NCBI RefSeq assembly: GCF_021155775.2
Contig: NC_060236.1
Coordinates: 67,001-131,000, forward strand
DNA length: 64,000 bases
DNA from: Neodiprion pinetum
Lineage: Eukaryota > Arthropoda > Insecta > Hymenoptera > Diprionidae
Direction of reading: 5' to 3'
Both the position numbers and the translations under genes were made by a program. This document shows, one piece after another, positions 11,852 through 25,432 of this stretch; position 1 is the stretch's first letter, and each line of letters begins with the position of its first letter. The notes beneath the pieces are model-generated. The model saw nothing but the letters and a program-made list of their open reading frames with translations, had not been told where the DNA came from and did no database searches.

Positions 11852-14800
11852 ATGGGAATAAACAAACAAGAGAGGCATCGATCCGGTGCATTTAAACAGT
11901 CTAATAAGGTACATAAAACTGGCAGACATCGCAGCAAAGGGAGTATTGAAAGTGAGGTTAAAGGTACGTCGATTCGGCAAATTGAGTAATTACAATTAAA
12001 TATGTACATGTCGTATACAGTAGCTGGCACATACATGCGCTTATGTTCATTCACCAACAATTTCAGGTAAAGTCGAGGTCAAAGCATTGTCTAAACGAGT
12101 GCGAAGAGAGTTGCGAAAAGAAGAACGCAAGAATCAGGCTCACCAAATTCGTCAGAAAAAACGTGATCAGGCTTTTGCGCAAAAACGTAACCTAGGAGGA
12201 TATTTGAAACCACCCTTACTTGTAACAGTGATCCCTCTGAATGAGGATGTTGATGTACAGTCAACTTTGTCTTTAATAGCCGGTGCAGACCAGGATGCGA
12301 TCGTTACCAAAAGCCCGTCGGGGGCAACTCACGTTAGGTGCAGCTGGATTTAATTTTGTCGCCAACAATTCTTATCCTGTGAACCACTAGTGAATTTCCT
12401 GACACCATAATTTAGATTTTCCACAAAACTTTGATGAAAATTGGATATCAAATTCTTGTTCCATTCCACAGCGTACCGAGATATAAACAACGGTTTTCTT
12501 TTATCGTTCCTCCTCTGGGTAATACTTTTGCTACCCTGGACACAGCGAAAGTTGCCGATACAATATTGTTCGTTGTTCCCACCCTTCCAAAGTCGCAGCA
12601 AAGTGATCAGGCATGGAAAGCTATAGATGATTGGGGTGAGGAAATCCTTGCAGCATCTATAGCACAGGGTCTGCCTACTACGGTAGTGACGATTGTGGAT
12701 TTGGAAACTCTCCATCCGAAGGTAGTTGATTTTTGGCATGTCAAATGGGAAACCTTGCCATATATCGGTGCTCCTAATCGTTATCTATTTCTCGCTTTAA
12801 CAGAAAAGACAAGACGTCAAGCAACAAGTGCAAAAATCAATTTTCAAATGGCTGCCCAATGAAAAAGTTATGCCACTGGACAAGAAAGTGGATGCTTTAA
12901 ATGTTCTAAGGCGTGTGGGATCACAAAAGCAGAAAACTGTATCTTACCGGGACAATCGATCCCATCTATTTGCCGAACACGTTGTTTTCAAATCCAATAA
13001 CAACAGCGTATGTATCATTTGTAACATGTACGGACGTTTATTAGTTACGAGTATTAAATTCAGTTCTGGCCTCTCAATTGAATAACGTTAATAACAACTT
13101 TCTACATTGAAGCTGTAACTGGCCATTGGAGCTATCCACCAGTAAATACTAAGAGTATGAACCGGACGCGCCCACTAGCGTTTCATCCTAGGCTAGTGTA
13201 TGCTGGATTGTCTTGGTATTATGAATGTAATATCCCCTTTTCCAGGGTGTCTCATTTTAATCAATCCAGTCAATGATCTCGAAAACCAAAAGTGTGAGTG
13301 TAAAATTTTTCAGCGAAAATTTGTATGGTTCAAGGGGAAAGAAGATGAGAGTGTTAGTTTTTCCGTAAGTGGTCCCACCAAGGTCAGATGAAGGTCAATT
13401 TGATTTTTTTAAATGGACTAGTATATTTCGAACTGTTTTAGAATCAACTTGAAAGTTGTGTTCCGAATAATTGATGCCGCTTATCATCTGTTTCGGCCTT
13501 TAATCGTCATTTTTGTGAACTAAAATAAAGCATAAAAAAAACTGATGCCCAACTTTATTGGCTGTGTAATAATGTTATGAATACTTTTCAGTCAATTTTA
13601 GGCAAGATTGAAATATATATTTTTGTAGAGAGTTACCTTATGATTCAACCAATGGGTGTCAAAACTCAGCACCAAATTTAGTAGAAGCAACATTACATTC
13701 ATATTACTCAAATGATCCAGCACTCGCTAACTCAGAATCGAACGGCAGTGGGCTGCGTTTGGCCTTTATTGTACGTGATTTCTGGTGACTTGTTCCGACG
13801 CCCAGTTTCAGAGTCATCTTTCACATAATTTTTTTTACCAATTTACATATGATATTAAATCAACTTCACAACTTTCAAGTTTGGAGAGAGAGTGTTATGA
13901 AAATTTGGAGAATCAGTACAACTACCGATATCTACTTATACAGTGTTGCAAATACAATAAAATCAAGGAACATGTACATTATTACTTATATGCAAAGGTC
14001 TTGAAAATGCCTTAGTTATTGTTGAAATTATATACTAAATATGGACATTCGTCATCGGAAAATGTAACACACATGTGAAGTCAACATATTTGTGGGATAA
14101 TAGTTTGTACTACTGCAATTTTGAACAACTGGTCGACTATTACATCAGTTCACTATACTCGCTTATTTTTTTAACAATATTTCTCACGAGATTTGACAGC
14201 ATGCTCTAACTGCAATAGGTGTCTCTTCGTTCCACACATGCTGAAAATGATATAATTTTTTTCCCATATCTGTGTATTAAAAATATTCTAGTGACAGCCG
14301 GAGGAGCAACAGCTTTAAATAAATCAATCATTTCATTTAATAACATTCACTTATGTTATGGGAATTCGCAGACTGTAGGAAATAATCAATGGATTCTTTA
14401 GATACAATTTAAAGTGGATAGTGATTCTACGAAAATATGGCTTTCTTTCCAAATCTTAGTTATCATGGCACTGACAAAAATACGTTGCTGTTGATAAAAC
14501 ATGGTATGATTATAGCTTCTTAGGATCTCCCGAGGCAAAATTAAAGTTATTCCATTACTGTTCAATAGGACGCTTTTAACAATTATGGTACCTTGGAAGT
14601 GACAGGCTACCTACGCGGAATGCCACTGTCGGTAAATGGTTTAGTACATATACCTGGGTTAGGAGAGTTCCAAATGTCGAAAATCGAGGCACCAGAAGAT
14701 CCTTATCCATTGGAAACACGCGGGATCAAGGGTATACCTCTGACCAATGATGTGAAGATGAAAAAAGACTGCATTTCAAGAGTTTTAGAACGAGTAGATC

Positions 14801-17010
14801 CAAATTTACAGGTAGATATGGCGTGCTATATTCGAGAGCTGTATTGATAGAGCAACAAAGGGAAAAAAATTATGCCTCTTATTTCCGGAATCTTGAATTG
14901 ATGTTTACTAACAATACTGAAGTTGAGTAACAAGCGGCACTTAATTGCAGGAATCTTTGCAAAGTGAGAATATACCGGACCCGCTGGATGCTGAACAGAC
15001 TTGGCCAACGAACGAAGAATTGGCAGATGCAGAAGCCGAAAAGATGAGGAAAAAAATAGTAAAGCGAGTCCCGAAAGGAACTTCCGTTTATCAAGCAGCT
15101 TGGATACCTGACATTGATGGAGGTTTGTTGTTACAGGAAATTTAGTGCAAAGTTGAATGTATTCGCAGTTTCATAGAGGTCCTGAGCATATTGTATGCAA
15201 TTTGAAATTCGACAGAGGAAGCGGACGAAATATCAGACTCGGAATACGAGGACAATGATGAAATGGCAGTTGATGCAGACGATTCAGCTCAGTTATCTGA
15301 AGACAGTGAAGAAGAAGCTGAGGATTACGAAACAATGACTGTTACAGATGTTGCACCTGACGAGCAACGGTACGACCAAGATATGGACATGCAGGAAGAA
15401 CAGCGTAGTATTATGAAGATCAAAGGTGGATAATATTTGTTGGAAAGTAGTAGGGTGATAGCCAACATTGAACAGTTACATTTTTTTAGAAGCGAGAATG
15501 GATGCACAGTTTCCTGACGAGAGGGATACACCCCAAGATATACCTGCAAAAGAGTACTTTCAAAAATATCGAGGTCTCGAATCATTTCGAACCAGTCTTT
15601 GGGATCCTAAGGAAAATCTGCCTGCAGATTATGCCAGAATATATCAGTTTGAAAACTTTGATCGTACCCGTAAACGTATAATGAAGGAAAGTGTAGACCG
15701 TGTGGGAGCAATGGTAAGATTGATCAACAGTCATTTTTACGACTTCAACCTGTTGCTCTACACGCGAAATGCATTACATACAATAGCCACTATAAGTCTA
15801 AATTTTGGTATGAATTGAAAACTAAAATACCTTGCTCTTGCCTATGAAGAATTTTTCGGTTACCCTGTACCTGGGCACATCCTAAGGTCTTTCGTCCGTC
15901 AGCTACTTTTCACTAGTCGGAGCTCTCGCCGATAATACTAAGTATGAATAGAGATTCTGAGTCCAATAATTCTTCCAGCCAGGCTGGTACATTACAGTCC
16001 ATGTGACAGGGTTGAGCGAGGATCTCTATAAAGCTTACAACATGGTGGAAGAACAACCGCTTATAATTTTTGGTCTACTACCGCACGAGCACAAGATGTC
16101 CGTATTAAACGTTGTCCTGAAACGCACGGCTGATGACGTTAACGCTATTAAATCCAAGGAGAAATTAGTTTTCCAATGCGGCTTTCGTAGATTCACCACT
16201 TCTCCAATTTTCAGTCAGCATACTAGTGGAAACAAACATAAGGTAAGAGAATAGGCAAAATATTGTATTGTAGAGAATAGAGATAGTAAAAATTATCAAA
16301 CTGGTAGGAATTGATTTTCAAAAACTTGTATCATATTACAGTACGAGCGATATTTCCAGCCCAATAGTACAGTTGTGGCAAGTATGTACGCTCCTATCAC
16401 ATTTTCACCCTGCCCTGTGATGTGTTACCTGCAGCAGAACGACGGCAGTTTGGTAATATATTTAGACTACTTGAGTAGTTCAAATGGAAAAATTAATTAT
16501 TCTGAAAATGCATATTCCGAAATTGAAATCGGAAAATTGAGATGCCTTTACAGTGAATTTATATATTTCAGAAATTGGTAGCAACAGGCAGCGTACTTTC
16601 CGCCAATCCAGATCGAATAATCGTCAAACGAGTCGTCTTGAGCGGTTATCCATTCAAAGTTCACAAACGATCTGCAGTTGTGCGATTCATGTTTTTCAAT
16701 AGGGACGACATCAATTGGTTTAGGCCCGTTCAGCTACATACAAAACACGGTCGTCGCGGGCACATCAAAGAACCCCTAGGTTTGACTCCTGCTTTTTTTT
16801 TCCTTTTTTTCTTTTTCTTTTCTCTTAATTTGGTGTTTTTGTTCAATAACAGGCACTCACGGACATATGAAATGCGTATTCAACGGACAATTGAAATCTC
16901 AAGATACAATTCTGATGAATCTTTACAAAAGGGTATTCCCAAAATGGACCTACGATCCATACCTTCTAACTGCAACTTCGTACCCTGTCGATGACGTTCA
17001 GATGGAATAA
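11852..17010 (+). CDS. TSR1: TSR1, pre-rRNA-processing protein
   Basis: Twelve exons: 11852-11963, 12067-12337, 12472-12721, 12804-13007, 14569-14811, 14951-15122, 15216-15425, 15490-15713, 15979-16242, 16342-16452, 16572-16779, 16853-17010. They give 808 residues (human 804). TSR1 is a GTPase-like 40S assembly factor of the BMS1/TSR1 family, acting in late nuclear and cytoplasmic pre-40S maturation. Seen in order: a basic N-terminus (K-Q-S-N-K-V-H-K-T-G-R-H-R), a G-like domain with D-T-A-K-V-A-D-T-I-L-F, the AARP2CN core (G-Y-L-R-G ... H-I-P-G-L-G-E-F-Q), an acidic linker (exon 7, rich in D and E), then K-Y-R-G-L-E-S-F-R-T-S and G-R-R-G-H-I-K-E-P-L-G-T-H-G-H-M-K-C at the C-terminus. Intron 4 (1.56 kb) holds a dispersed repeat. 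The gene converges on Bre1. Confidence 0.96.
13245..13395. repeat. Dispersed repeat copy inside TSR1 intron 4
   Basis: Starts with CAGGGTGTCTCATTTTAA and ends near a CCACCAAGGTC...GATGAAGGT...TTGATTTTTTT block. A second copy with the same two end blocks in the same order lies at about 44653-44822. The two copies have diverged strongly in the middle. Confidence 0.3.
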
Positions 17011-17882
17011 TCAAACACAGGTTTGTTCCTGTAATGAAAAAATTGTAAATGCGACATGTATTTCTGTTTAGCAAAGTGCAGGTTCTCAAGCATTTTTATT
17101 GTTTCTTATTCTTCTATACATTTAGTGCAAAATACAAAATAATCTAGATATAAAGAGGGAATTCTGGATGCACAATCAACATTTGGAATGAGAATGGAAA
17201 GTGTACGTTCGCAGTTTATTGAATGGTAGGCAATAGGAAATTAATTATCGACTTATTCGTTATGCTGCGAACTTCACTTAATCTTGATTACTAATCACAT
17301 TCTGTACACGATAACAGTGGAATCTGCGGACACTGAGTGTAGTCGTGGCATCTATATCACGATATTCGATTATTCTCTCATTATTGATTGCTTGAATATG
17401 CAATAGTTGGAAGGTTCCAACATTAACGTCTTGAATCAAAATGCATTTGTCATGCACTGATTTTCAATTTGTTAAACTGTGGAGAGCAGGTGTAAATTCA
17501 TACTGACACTTTAAGGAAGTACCGGTATTGGTTTATCGTTTTTTATTTTTATTTATTTTTTTTTTTTTTTTTGTGTTTCTGTTTTCTTTATAAATGAATA
17601 TCACACGACAATGACGCGGCTTAAGGTATGTGCATATAAATTTCGTATCAAGTAAATAAAATTGTTCTTCATATCAATAGAGAGAAGTAATAAGTAACGA
17701 TGTCAATCAATATTATGGGTGGAAATGCTTTGAATAGGTGAGAATCTGTTGAAATAAATAACATTATGATTACGTGTAAGAGAAATTGGAGGAAAAAAAG
17801 TATGATCTGCTGCAATAAGATGCCATTTTAAGCGTCTCATCAATTAGAATGTGAAAAATTTTACATGGATAATTTTGCTGTC

Positions 17883-17911
<29 letters not shown>
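17011..17911. other. 3' region between convergent TSR1 and Bre1
   Basis: No gene was seen. It holds long T runs (17559-17571 and 17884-17913) and possible TSR1 polyadenylation hexamers (AATAAA at 17655). Confidence 0.5.

Positions 17912-17913
<2 letters not shown>
17884..17913. repeat. Homopolymer T30 (A30 on the Bre1 strand) abutting the Bre1 stop
   Basis: Thirty consecutive T on the + strand. On the Bre1 strand, the TAA stop at 17914-17912 runs directly into this A tract, so the last bases of the stop codon are part of it. Confidence 0.9.
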
Positions 17914-17918
<5 letters not shown>

Positions 17919-20900
17919 GACAGATAAAGTCTGTGATAGTCATTGGCACCAAATGCACAATTGCACTTTGGACATTTACGTTGACGTGTTTCATAACGAG
18001 TACGCAAACAGTCCCAACAAAAAACATGGAAGCATTTGGTGAGGACTGCATCCTTACGCTTTACTTTACACGATGGACAAGTCAAAGTCTCTTTGTATTC
18101 GCGCAATTCTTCAGCCATAACCTCATCCAACGTTTCCGCCAATTCGATCTTTTTCATACGTTCCACTTTTCTTCTCAATTGTGCTATTTCCTCCTGAGGA
18201 AAAATAATAGTTAGAGAAAAGTAGACGAAATTGGAACCACGTTTTAACTCACTTGCTGTTGAAAACGAATTGCAGTTAATACGACAGATAATTTCAGTTT
18301 CAGAAGAGAGCCAATTCAGAACAATACCTGCAATCTTTTTGTTTTATAAGCCTCCGCTTCTAAGGAACTTGTTTTTTCTGCGACAACTTGTTGTGCTTCC
18401 TTCATTTGCGAATGATATTTTTCTGTAAAATTAAAAACAAAAAAAATTTTCCCAAGGTTTATGCACATATATACGTGTTCTCCTATAAACGTACAAATAT
18501 GGACAGAAGTAACAAAGAAATCAACTGAACAAAGGTTCGACTACACCACATCAATGGTCAACTTGAAAAGTAATTGTAAGAGAGAAATTGAGAAGCATTA
18601 TTCAATTGAGGACAAACCGCCGAGATACGATAACAAAACTTACCAAGATGAAGTTTCAAATCAGCTGCTGACTGGGCACTCTCAATGGCTTTTCTTTTAT
18701 GCATTTCCATTGCCTGCTGCCTGAGAGCCAGTTCTTTTTCTACTGTGGCCAAGGAATTTTGTAGCAATCGTTCTTTCTCCTCCAGTTTCCTTACAACTAC
18801 GTTAGCAGCCTCTACTTGCGTAGTCAAAGTGATGACCTGTTCCTTAAGAACGTCCTTTTCCTCCCTGGCCAGCTTGTGGAGCTGATTGCTTTTTATTCGT
18901 TCCGTCATCAATTTGAAATTCGCGTCGTCTTTCTCCCTCAGTTGCTGTATGAGTCTTGAATTTTGCTCTTGCATGTCCTCAAACGCTTGGCCAGTAACCT
19001 CCATTTCGTTGAGAAGGGCCTCCTCCTCCTGCAGCCAGACGCAATTCTGTTCAGCGTTACACCTCCGTCCCAGCACATACCCGGTACCAAAAATATCATC
19101 ACTAACATGCATAGCCATTATCTGCGCCATATTTAAACTACTATATGTCAATGAAAGAACAGTCGGATGCGGTCTCAGCCACGTCAGAGGTTGGAAACAT
19201 TACTGCCAAATTCAACGCAACAAGGTTGAGTCTCGTGTTTGTAGTGTGTGTGAGATTTGTTTTTTTATTAAGTGATTAAATTGAAGCAGATGTTGGAACT
19301 GTTTTTACAACCAACTGACAAGTGATCAAATATAACGAATAATTAGATTATGTTAGCTGGCGATATTTTGAGACTGATTTAGTAAAGATGCAGATTAGTG
19401 GCAATGCATGCAAAATAAAGTTAATAATGGATACATGGACGTGTGATCTACCTGTTTCTGCGAGGCTACTTGTCTTTGCAAAGTGTAGGCCTGCTCTTCT
19501 AATTTTTTTATTTTGATTTGTGCATCTTCATCTGCTAGTTTTTTACGTTCCTCACGTTTGCTTTCCTGTTGATTATTCGTGCACTATTATAATTTAATGA
19601 CCCGATCATTAACCAAATGGTCATGGATTCCAAAAGTCTTGAACTAGCAATACCTGTATCTTCTTTATCTGTTGGCGGAGTTCTTCAACTTCTCCCCGAA
19701 TTTTCCGCTCAGCAGCCATCAGTTGTACCTTGTCTCGTTGTTCTTTGCCAACCCCTTTGTACATATCCAACAAAAGCTTCATTTCTTTCATTTCATTTAC
19801 AGCTTTTCTGTAAGGGTTGAAAATTGAAATGATCTGAATGATAGATAACAGAAAATTGTAAATCAGATCAACATTATGTACAAATCATACTTCGCTTCTG
19901 TGGTTCCGAGTACACCTGACTGAAGTTGAATCTTAGCCCCCTAATTTTAGCGGATCAGAAATAAGTTTGGCTCCAACGGGCCAGCCACTAACCAACCGCA
20001 GCAGTGCATCGATCAGAAACGCAAAAGCAAAGTATAATTCTTTTATACCATGTTTTGAATGCTGAAGCATCAGGGAGAAAAGTGTAAATATGATTGATAA
20101 GACATACTTGAGTTGAGCCTTGAGATCTCTGACTAATTCTGACTCCATGATCTTAGTTTCCTTGGTACGATGCGCAGGCTCCCGGTGCTCAGTCTTCACA
20201 GTCTCTTTCTTCACATCCTTTTCTCTTTTAGTGTCCTTCTCCTTTTTCAGAGTTGGCGAAGCTAGAGTAAGAGAATCCGGGGTCCCTTTGCTAGCATCTC
20301 CCTCTGCGACATCTACAGTCTCAACGTCTTCGTCAGCTCCAGTCTCTCTCTTGATTGCCATCCCACTCTCTTCCTTGATCTGTGCCATATCATATAGAGA
20401 ATACATTAAAAGTATGAAATTCGCGTTTGAAGTATTAGATTGAGTATCCAGAATACGATGAAATGTGCTTGTGATTCAATAACCCTGGCTCAGATTTACT
20501 TGCACCATAATTCTGACTCGACCTTCTTACCCACCACACCTGCAGATTAGGAAACTTAAATACCCTGATGCATGTTGGGGTTGAGAATGAAAAACTACCG
20601 TGGGACTCTGTGTAAAGCAGTGTCAAAGTTTTACTAACAACACTGCGCACCTGAGTGGATCCTTGGAGTGAGCCGGATGTATCTTCTTCCTTTCCGCTGC
20701 AGTCGGAGCTACTGCCCTCCTTGTTTTCTAACGCAGTTTGCTGACCCAATCTAGTTGTCACCTCCTCCACTTCTTTTTTTAGCTGTAAATTACATTGGAT
20801 AAAGAAGTGTGTTTTATTATTTTTATTTTAACGGAATGAGGCCCGACAATTACTCTCGGTATTTCTGCAGATGCTTCTTTGTATTTCCGCTTGTAGCGAT

Positions 20901-23900
20901 GCACTTCCCCTTTCAATTGTTGATTATGATTCTGGAGAGAAGTTATAAGGTGTCGCATTTCTCTATTTATAGGTCCGGTCTGCTCGTTGGCTGCCAGGTT
21001 TTGTTCGAATTCTATGCGAAGCATTTCGTATTCCTTGCGCAGCTGGGCCAGAACATCTTCCAACTGAATACACTCTCCGCGCAGTTTCTTTTGAGCCATC
21101 AGCTCTTCGCTCTGTACCAAGAATTGTCAGATGATTGTTTTTTCAGTATTTATGTACACTTAGTTTTCCAGGATTTTCCAAACCAATCATACCAACGGCC
21201 ATATTCAATCATAATATTGTCTCAAATTTCAATGTTCATACCTCCATCATTTCAATGTGTCGGAGATGAGCATTTTTGCTAGATTGAAGCTGCTGTCGAG
21301 CATCATCCAGCTGTGTCTTTAACTGCATAGACTCATTGTACAAAACCGAGAACTGAGACTGAAGACATTTGTATTCGGTTGTTTCAACAATGACAGACTC
21401 GGGCAGCTGACGAATCTGTAATTATGGTTATAATGATGTGTGTAATTTATGACTGTGAAATTATTAATAAGTAAATTCATGAGTGAATTGTCGAAATTAG
21501 TCATTTATTTTGGATTCTTGGATCGAATTGGCCAACTATCTGGAGATTATCAACAAGGGAAAAAAACAATTTTTGTACACGACAGATTATAAGATATACA
21601 AAAACTTATAATGGAAAAATAATTTCGATTACAATATTCTACTAAAATTGTTTTCTTAGTTGAGACGTCATAGATAAATTTCAAATTTTTATCATTCACA
21701 GAACCATCGATTTATTATGGAAATAATCATCTAAATTCGTCTGAAGTACATTTTCAGAGAGAAAATAGAGAGAAGAAGACAAAGAACAGGATTTACTATA
21801 CCACGGTGGGTGTCCTGAAGTATAAAAGAGCATATCTCAGAGTAACAATTTCAGAAATAACTTAATGTATCATGCAAGAAACATAATTCCGATAATGAGA
21901 ATAACGGTGATACTAATACTAATGCTATCGCAAGAGCACATTACGAGGAGTGAAAAAAACGAAAGCACTAAATCGAACTAAACTAAATTAAACTCAACTA
22001 AACTAAACTAAGCTGAGACAGTGACTAGATATTCAAGAAGCAATTTCTTGAAGTCAGTGTGGGAAGACACGTCGCGCATAGCGCATTTTTCAATACTCGA
22101 TCGGGAGCAATGCCTGACGACCCGTAGGTCATCCGCGTATTTGACTATAGTACAGTTCTTGATTACACTATTAATGTTAGCTGCGTAGAGTGTGAACAGG
22201 GCCGAGAGAGAGAGAGGGAGAGGAAGAGGGAGAGAGAGAGAGGGATGGAGGGGGAGAGAGAACGGATGCATGATCACAGAAATGAATCCTCAAATTAAAC
22301 TACTTACGTCCATTTTTAATTTCTCAACTTCTTTCAGTGAATCTCGATGTTGTTGGTGCAGTTTGTCCAATTCCTGCAGCCTGTTATTCGCCAGTTCACG
22401 AGTTTCTTCCAATTCTCTTTGAAGATCTTCGACCTACAATCCACACAAAAGTTTGATTTGCACGGAGATATGGTACAAATATTTAATGTCAAGAAATCAG
22501 AGGAAAGTGTAATAGAGACAAGTTGCTCAAACAAATTTCTTCGCAGTGCATCAAGTTCACCTTGGTCTGAGAAACACTAGAAGCAACCATAGTACTTGGT
22601 TTGTTAGATCCCTTATCATCAGAACCATGAATTTGCTGGAAGGCTTTCAACTTTTCAATAGCCTCTCCGAGATGATGTTCCAGCTTGTCGTTTCGAGAAC
22701 GCACTTTATTCAATTCGTATTGCAGATCGTCTACTTGATTTCTCAATTCTGCAGCTAACGTATCTTTTCCAGTTATAGTATCTTGCAGCTCGGACATCTG
22801 TGCAATCAAGTAACGTTTGTAATATAGATTCCAACCTGTAAATCAAATTCTAGGGAGTCAAGTCACTGTCCTCCTTTGTTTCGTTGCTTGATTTCTTTTC
22901 CAATTGAAGCAGTAACCTTAGTTTTAGTCAACAAATTAATTAACTATCGATTCAAGGGAATATGTCAAGAAGGATGCGAAGTTGAATGAAGTATCAAAAG
23001 TTATACCTTGAGGGAAATGGTATGATATTTTTCATGAAGCTGTATATTGATAGCTTGTAAATTTCGGTTTTCTGCTTGAATTTCAGCATTGGCTTTCTTA
23101 ACGACATCATCGATGTTTGGGGCTTCCTCTGTGCACAAAAGAAATCAATAATTGAGTAATAATTGTAGAATATAACAACCAACTTTGCACATTGTTATGG
23201 TATACAAATAATTTTGGAAAACATCTTACCTCCCTCAAACTCGCCTTTAAGAGCTAATGTAATTTTTTCATTGCGCTGAGAGAGCCGATCAAATGCCTGA
23301 ACAACTTTGGAAACAGCGCGCTTAGAAACTTGAACGCGATTAGCCAATTTATCGTCAAGTTCTTCTTTGTCCCAGGACGAAAGCTGCATTAGAAATGAGG
23401 TTGTTGCTTCGCTTTCGTCTGTTTGGAGATAACAAATGTATAAATACTATGTATAAATAAATCGAATAGATATAGATATAAGTAGAATAAATTGAGTAAC
23501 TACATCTAATTACATACTTTTATTCTCAGACTCGTCAGCAGTTTCTGCATCAAATCTTTGGAGAAGAACTCTTATATCTTCATTAAGTTGATTCCAATAT
23601 CGATTAACTACATTCAGTACGGCATCATCTTGAGTTTGCCTCTTTTCTAGCTGTTCAATCCTCTGGCGCAGTTCAGCTTCCATTCGATGTCTCTGTTCCA
23701 ACCTCTAAATAAGGTGTTAAACTCAGTTATTAACAGCATATCCCAAATGGTACATCGCTTGCACAAAGAAGATGAGGAATTAAAGTCACAGTTGTCAATA
23801 CACATTAAACAATCAGCCATATTAAAATTTGTAGGCACAAGTCAGACCGAATCATAGGTTTCAAACCGACTTCACGAAATATGGCTCAGAAAAAAGATGT

Positions 23901-24242
23901 CTTTCTAAGAGTCCATCGTATGTGATTGAAAATATGTATTCCTGTACAAATAAAATGAAGGCTTGCCATCATATCGGCACCCCATCTTGCCATTAAGCAG
24001 CGGGTTATGAGCCTTTGGTTCCACAGTGGCAAAGATCATGATCCTATGTTGTTGCATCAACGTAGTGATGAAAAATAATAGGAAAATTATACCTGAGCTA
24101 GTTTCTTATTCTGAAACTGAAGAACCTTCATGTCCATCTCTTCAAGGGTGGATATTGGTCCGATTAATATCGGTTCAAATTGGACTTTTTTTATAGGAGG
24201 CTGAGAACCCGAATCTCCGCTGTCAGCTGGCCGCTTGGACAT
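17912..24242 (-). CDS. Bre1: E3 ubiquitin-protein ligase Bre1 (RNF20/40 type)
   Basis: Fifteen exons, minus strand: 24242-24093, 23704-23518, 23418-23230, 23128-23007, 22797-22561, 22433-22308, 21415-21242, 21111-20854, 20782-20651, 20379-20108, 19807-19654, 19565-19452, 19028-18644, 18422-18328, 18193-17912. They give 958 residues (human RNF20 975). Bre1 is the nuclear RING ligase that, with RAD6, monoubiquitinates histone H2B during transcription. The start M-S-K-R-P-A matches the family. Most of the protein is coiled coil (for example E-E-E-A-L-L-N-E-M-E-V-T-G-Q-A-F-E-D-M-Q-E-Q-N). The C-terminal RING spans about 904-942: C-P-S-C ... C-F-H-V-F-C-W-D-C ... C-P-K-C. The Lys/Glu-rich exon 20379-20108 is a variable linker. 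The RAD6-binding N-terminal region is intact. Introns hold a LINE scrap and microsatellites. Confidence 0.96.
21966..22013. repeat. ACTAA pentamer tandem repeat
   Basis: Imperfect ACTAA/ACTAAA repeats in a Bre1 intron, next to the LINE fragment. Confidence 0.7.
22008..22202 (-). mobile_element. LINE reverse-transcriptase fragment
   Basis: Minus-strand translation gives L-F-T-L-Y-A-A-N-I-N-S-V-I-K-N, then V-K-Y-A-D-D-L. This matches the catalytic palm of non-LTR reverse transcriptases, where a tyrosine-containing F/Y-x-D-D box follows a L-F-x-x-Y-I-N-D-L-type segment. The frame ends at a stop on the left and at a GA microsatellite on the right. It is a dead scrap of about 65 codons lying in the same orientation as Bre1 within an intron. 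Confidence 0.55.
22204..22260. repeat. GA-rich microsatellite
   Basis: Purine-only GAGAGG tract on the + strand adjoining the LINE fragment. Confidence 0.85.
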
Positions 24243-24778
24243 TTTTGCTGGTTTTCTGTGAAAATAAGTGACATTGAAATTGTGCGCTGGTTTACTATTG
24301 ATCGCACTTTATACGCGTGGGTTTACTTATACCTTGTAATATTCGTGGCAAGCTTTTGGTATTTTGAGTTACCAGCTCACTTCTACAGTCCGCATCTGAA
24401 ATACTCGATTTTCTTCCAATCCGTGCCGTACAGGTACGTAAGCATTAAGGTTTAACCTCGTTTAACCATACGAAATGGAAAAAATGACGGCAATACTGTT
24501 TCAACCATTCTTCAAGACTTGCTATGATCGTATTGAAATTAGAGGGGAGACCAAATGCGGTAGTGATGGTGATGGTGGTGGTGGTGATTTACAATCTGTC
24601 CACAAATTTAATAGTCCCTGTCGCTGTGATCGTTAAATACTTGACGCGCATGCGCACGTTAAGCTGCATTTTCACGTGCAGCAAAGAGCTAGATGTAGCA
24701 GCGGGAAAAATGCTCTGATTGGTCAATGATTCTGGTGTTTGCTTCAGCATATATGATATTGCATAAAAAGGTGATGCC

Positions 24779-25432
24779 TGGTCCACACATGCAATTTGAG
24801 TGGGGGTCTTAAAGTCAGTATGTACAAGCTGTTTGGGATAAAGTGTGTACTCAGCTACACACAGTACTTTAAGGACAAAAATTTATTTCGAGTTGGTAAA
24901 CGGAGTAACGAGTAGAACTTAAGAACTGTCAGTTAGTGTTTATAACCTCAGTAATACAATATATGAAGCAATATAATGCAATGTTCTCCGTAATTTTATT
25001 CATTAATTAATAATCACCTATCCATCTTTTGTTATTCATTTTTTGAATAGCTTATAATCAACATATCTCTCATCTGTAATTCAAAACGCATTTTGTTTGT
25101 TGCAAACCCTGGTGATACTTCAACATGGATTATATTTTCATATCAATAATTGTTCAAGTAATAAATATGTACCAACCTTGGTTACGGCAAAATGCCGACC
25201 GAAGAAAAGAACAAAGCACAAAGAACAAAGAACGGGTTCAAACCACACGAGATTTCAATATATCTGTCATGTCGGTACGGTTGGCACTGCTTCTCGCTGA
25301 AAATTAAGCTTCAAATGGAATTCAGAAAATCTTTAAGTGGGAGGCGCTTAAAGTTCATGTAAACTCAGCTACACATCAGCTTTAATGGAGGCGCACTTTA
25401 AGATCCCCCACTTAAAGCGTACGTGCAGACCA
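24779..25432. mobile_element. Inverted-repeat element, MITE-like
   Basis: The left end (TGGTCCACAC ... AGTGGGGGTCTTAAAGT) matches the reverse complement of the right end (TGGTCTGCAC ... AGTGGGGGATCTTAAAGT) over about 38 bp with several mismatches. ACTCAGCTACACA occurs near both ends as an internal repeat. No coding frame and no clear target-site duplication. The superfamily is unknown. Confidence 0.5.

Noticed and set aside
19896..19945. Apparent short exon in Bre1 between 20108 and 19807
   Set aside because: Direct joining of 20108 to 19807 matches the family (A-Q-L-K-K-A) with no gap; the extra piece has no counterpart and the wrong phase.
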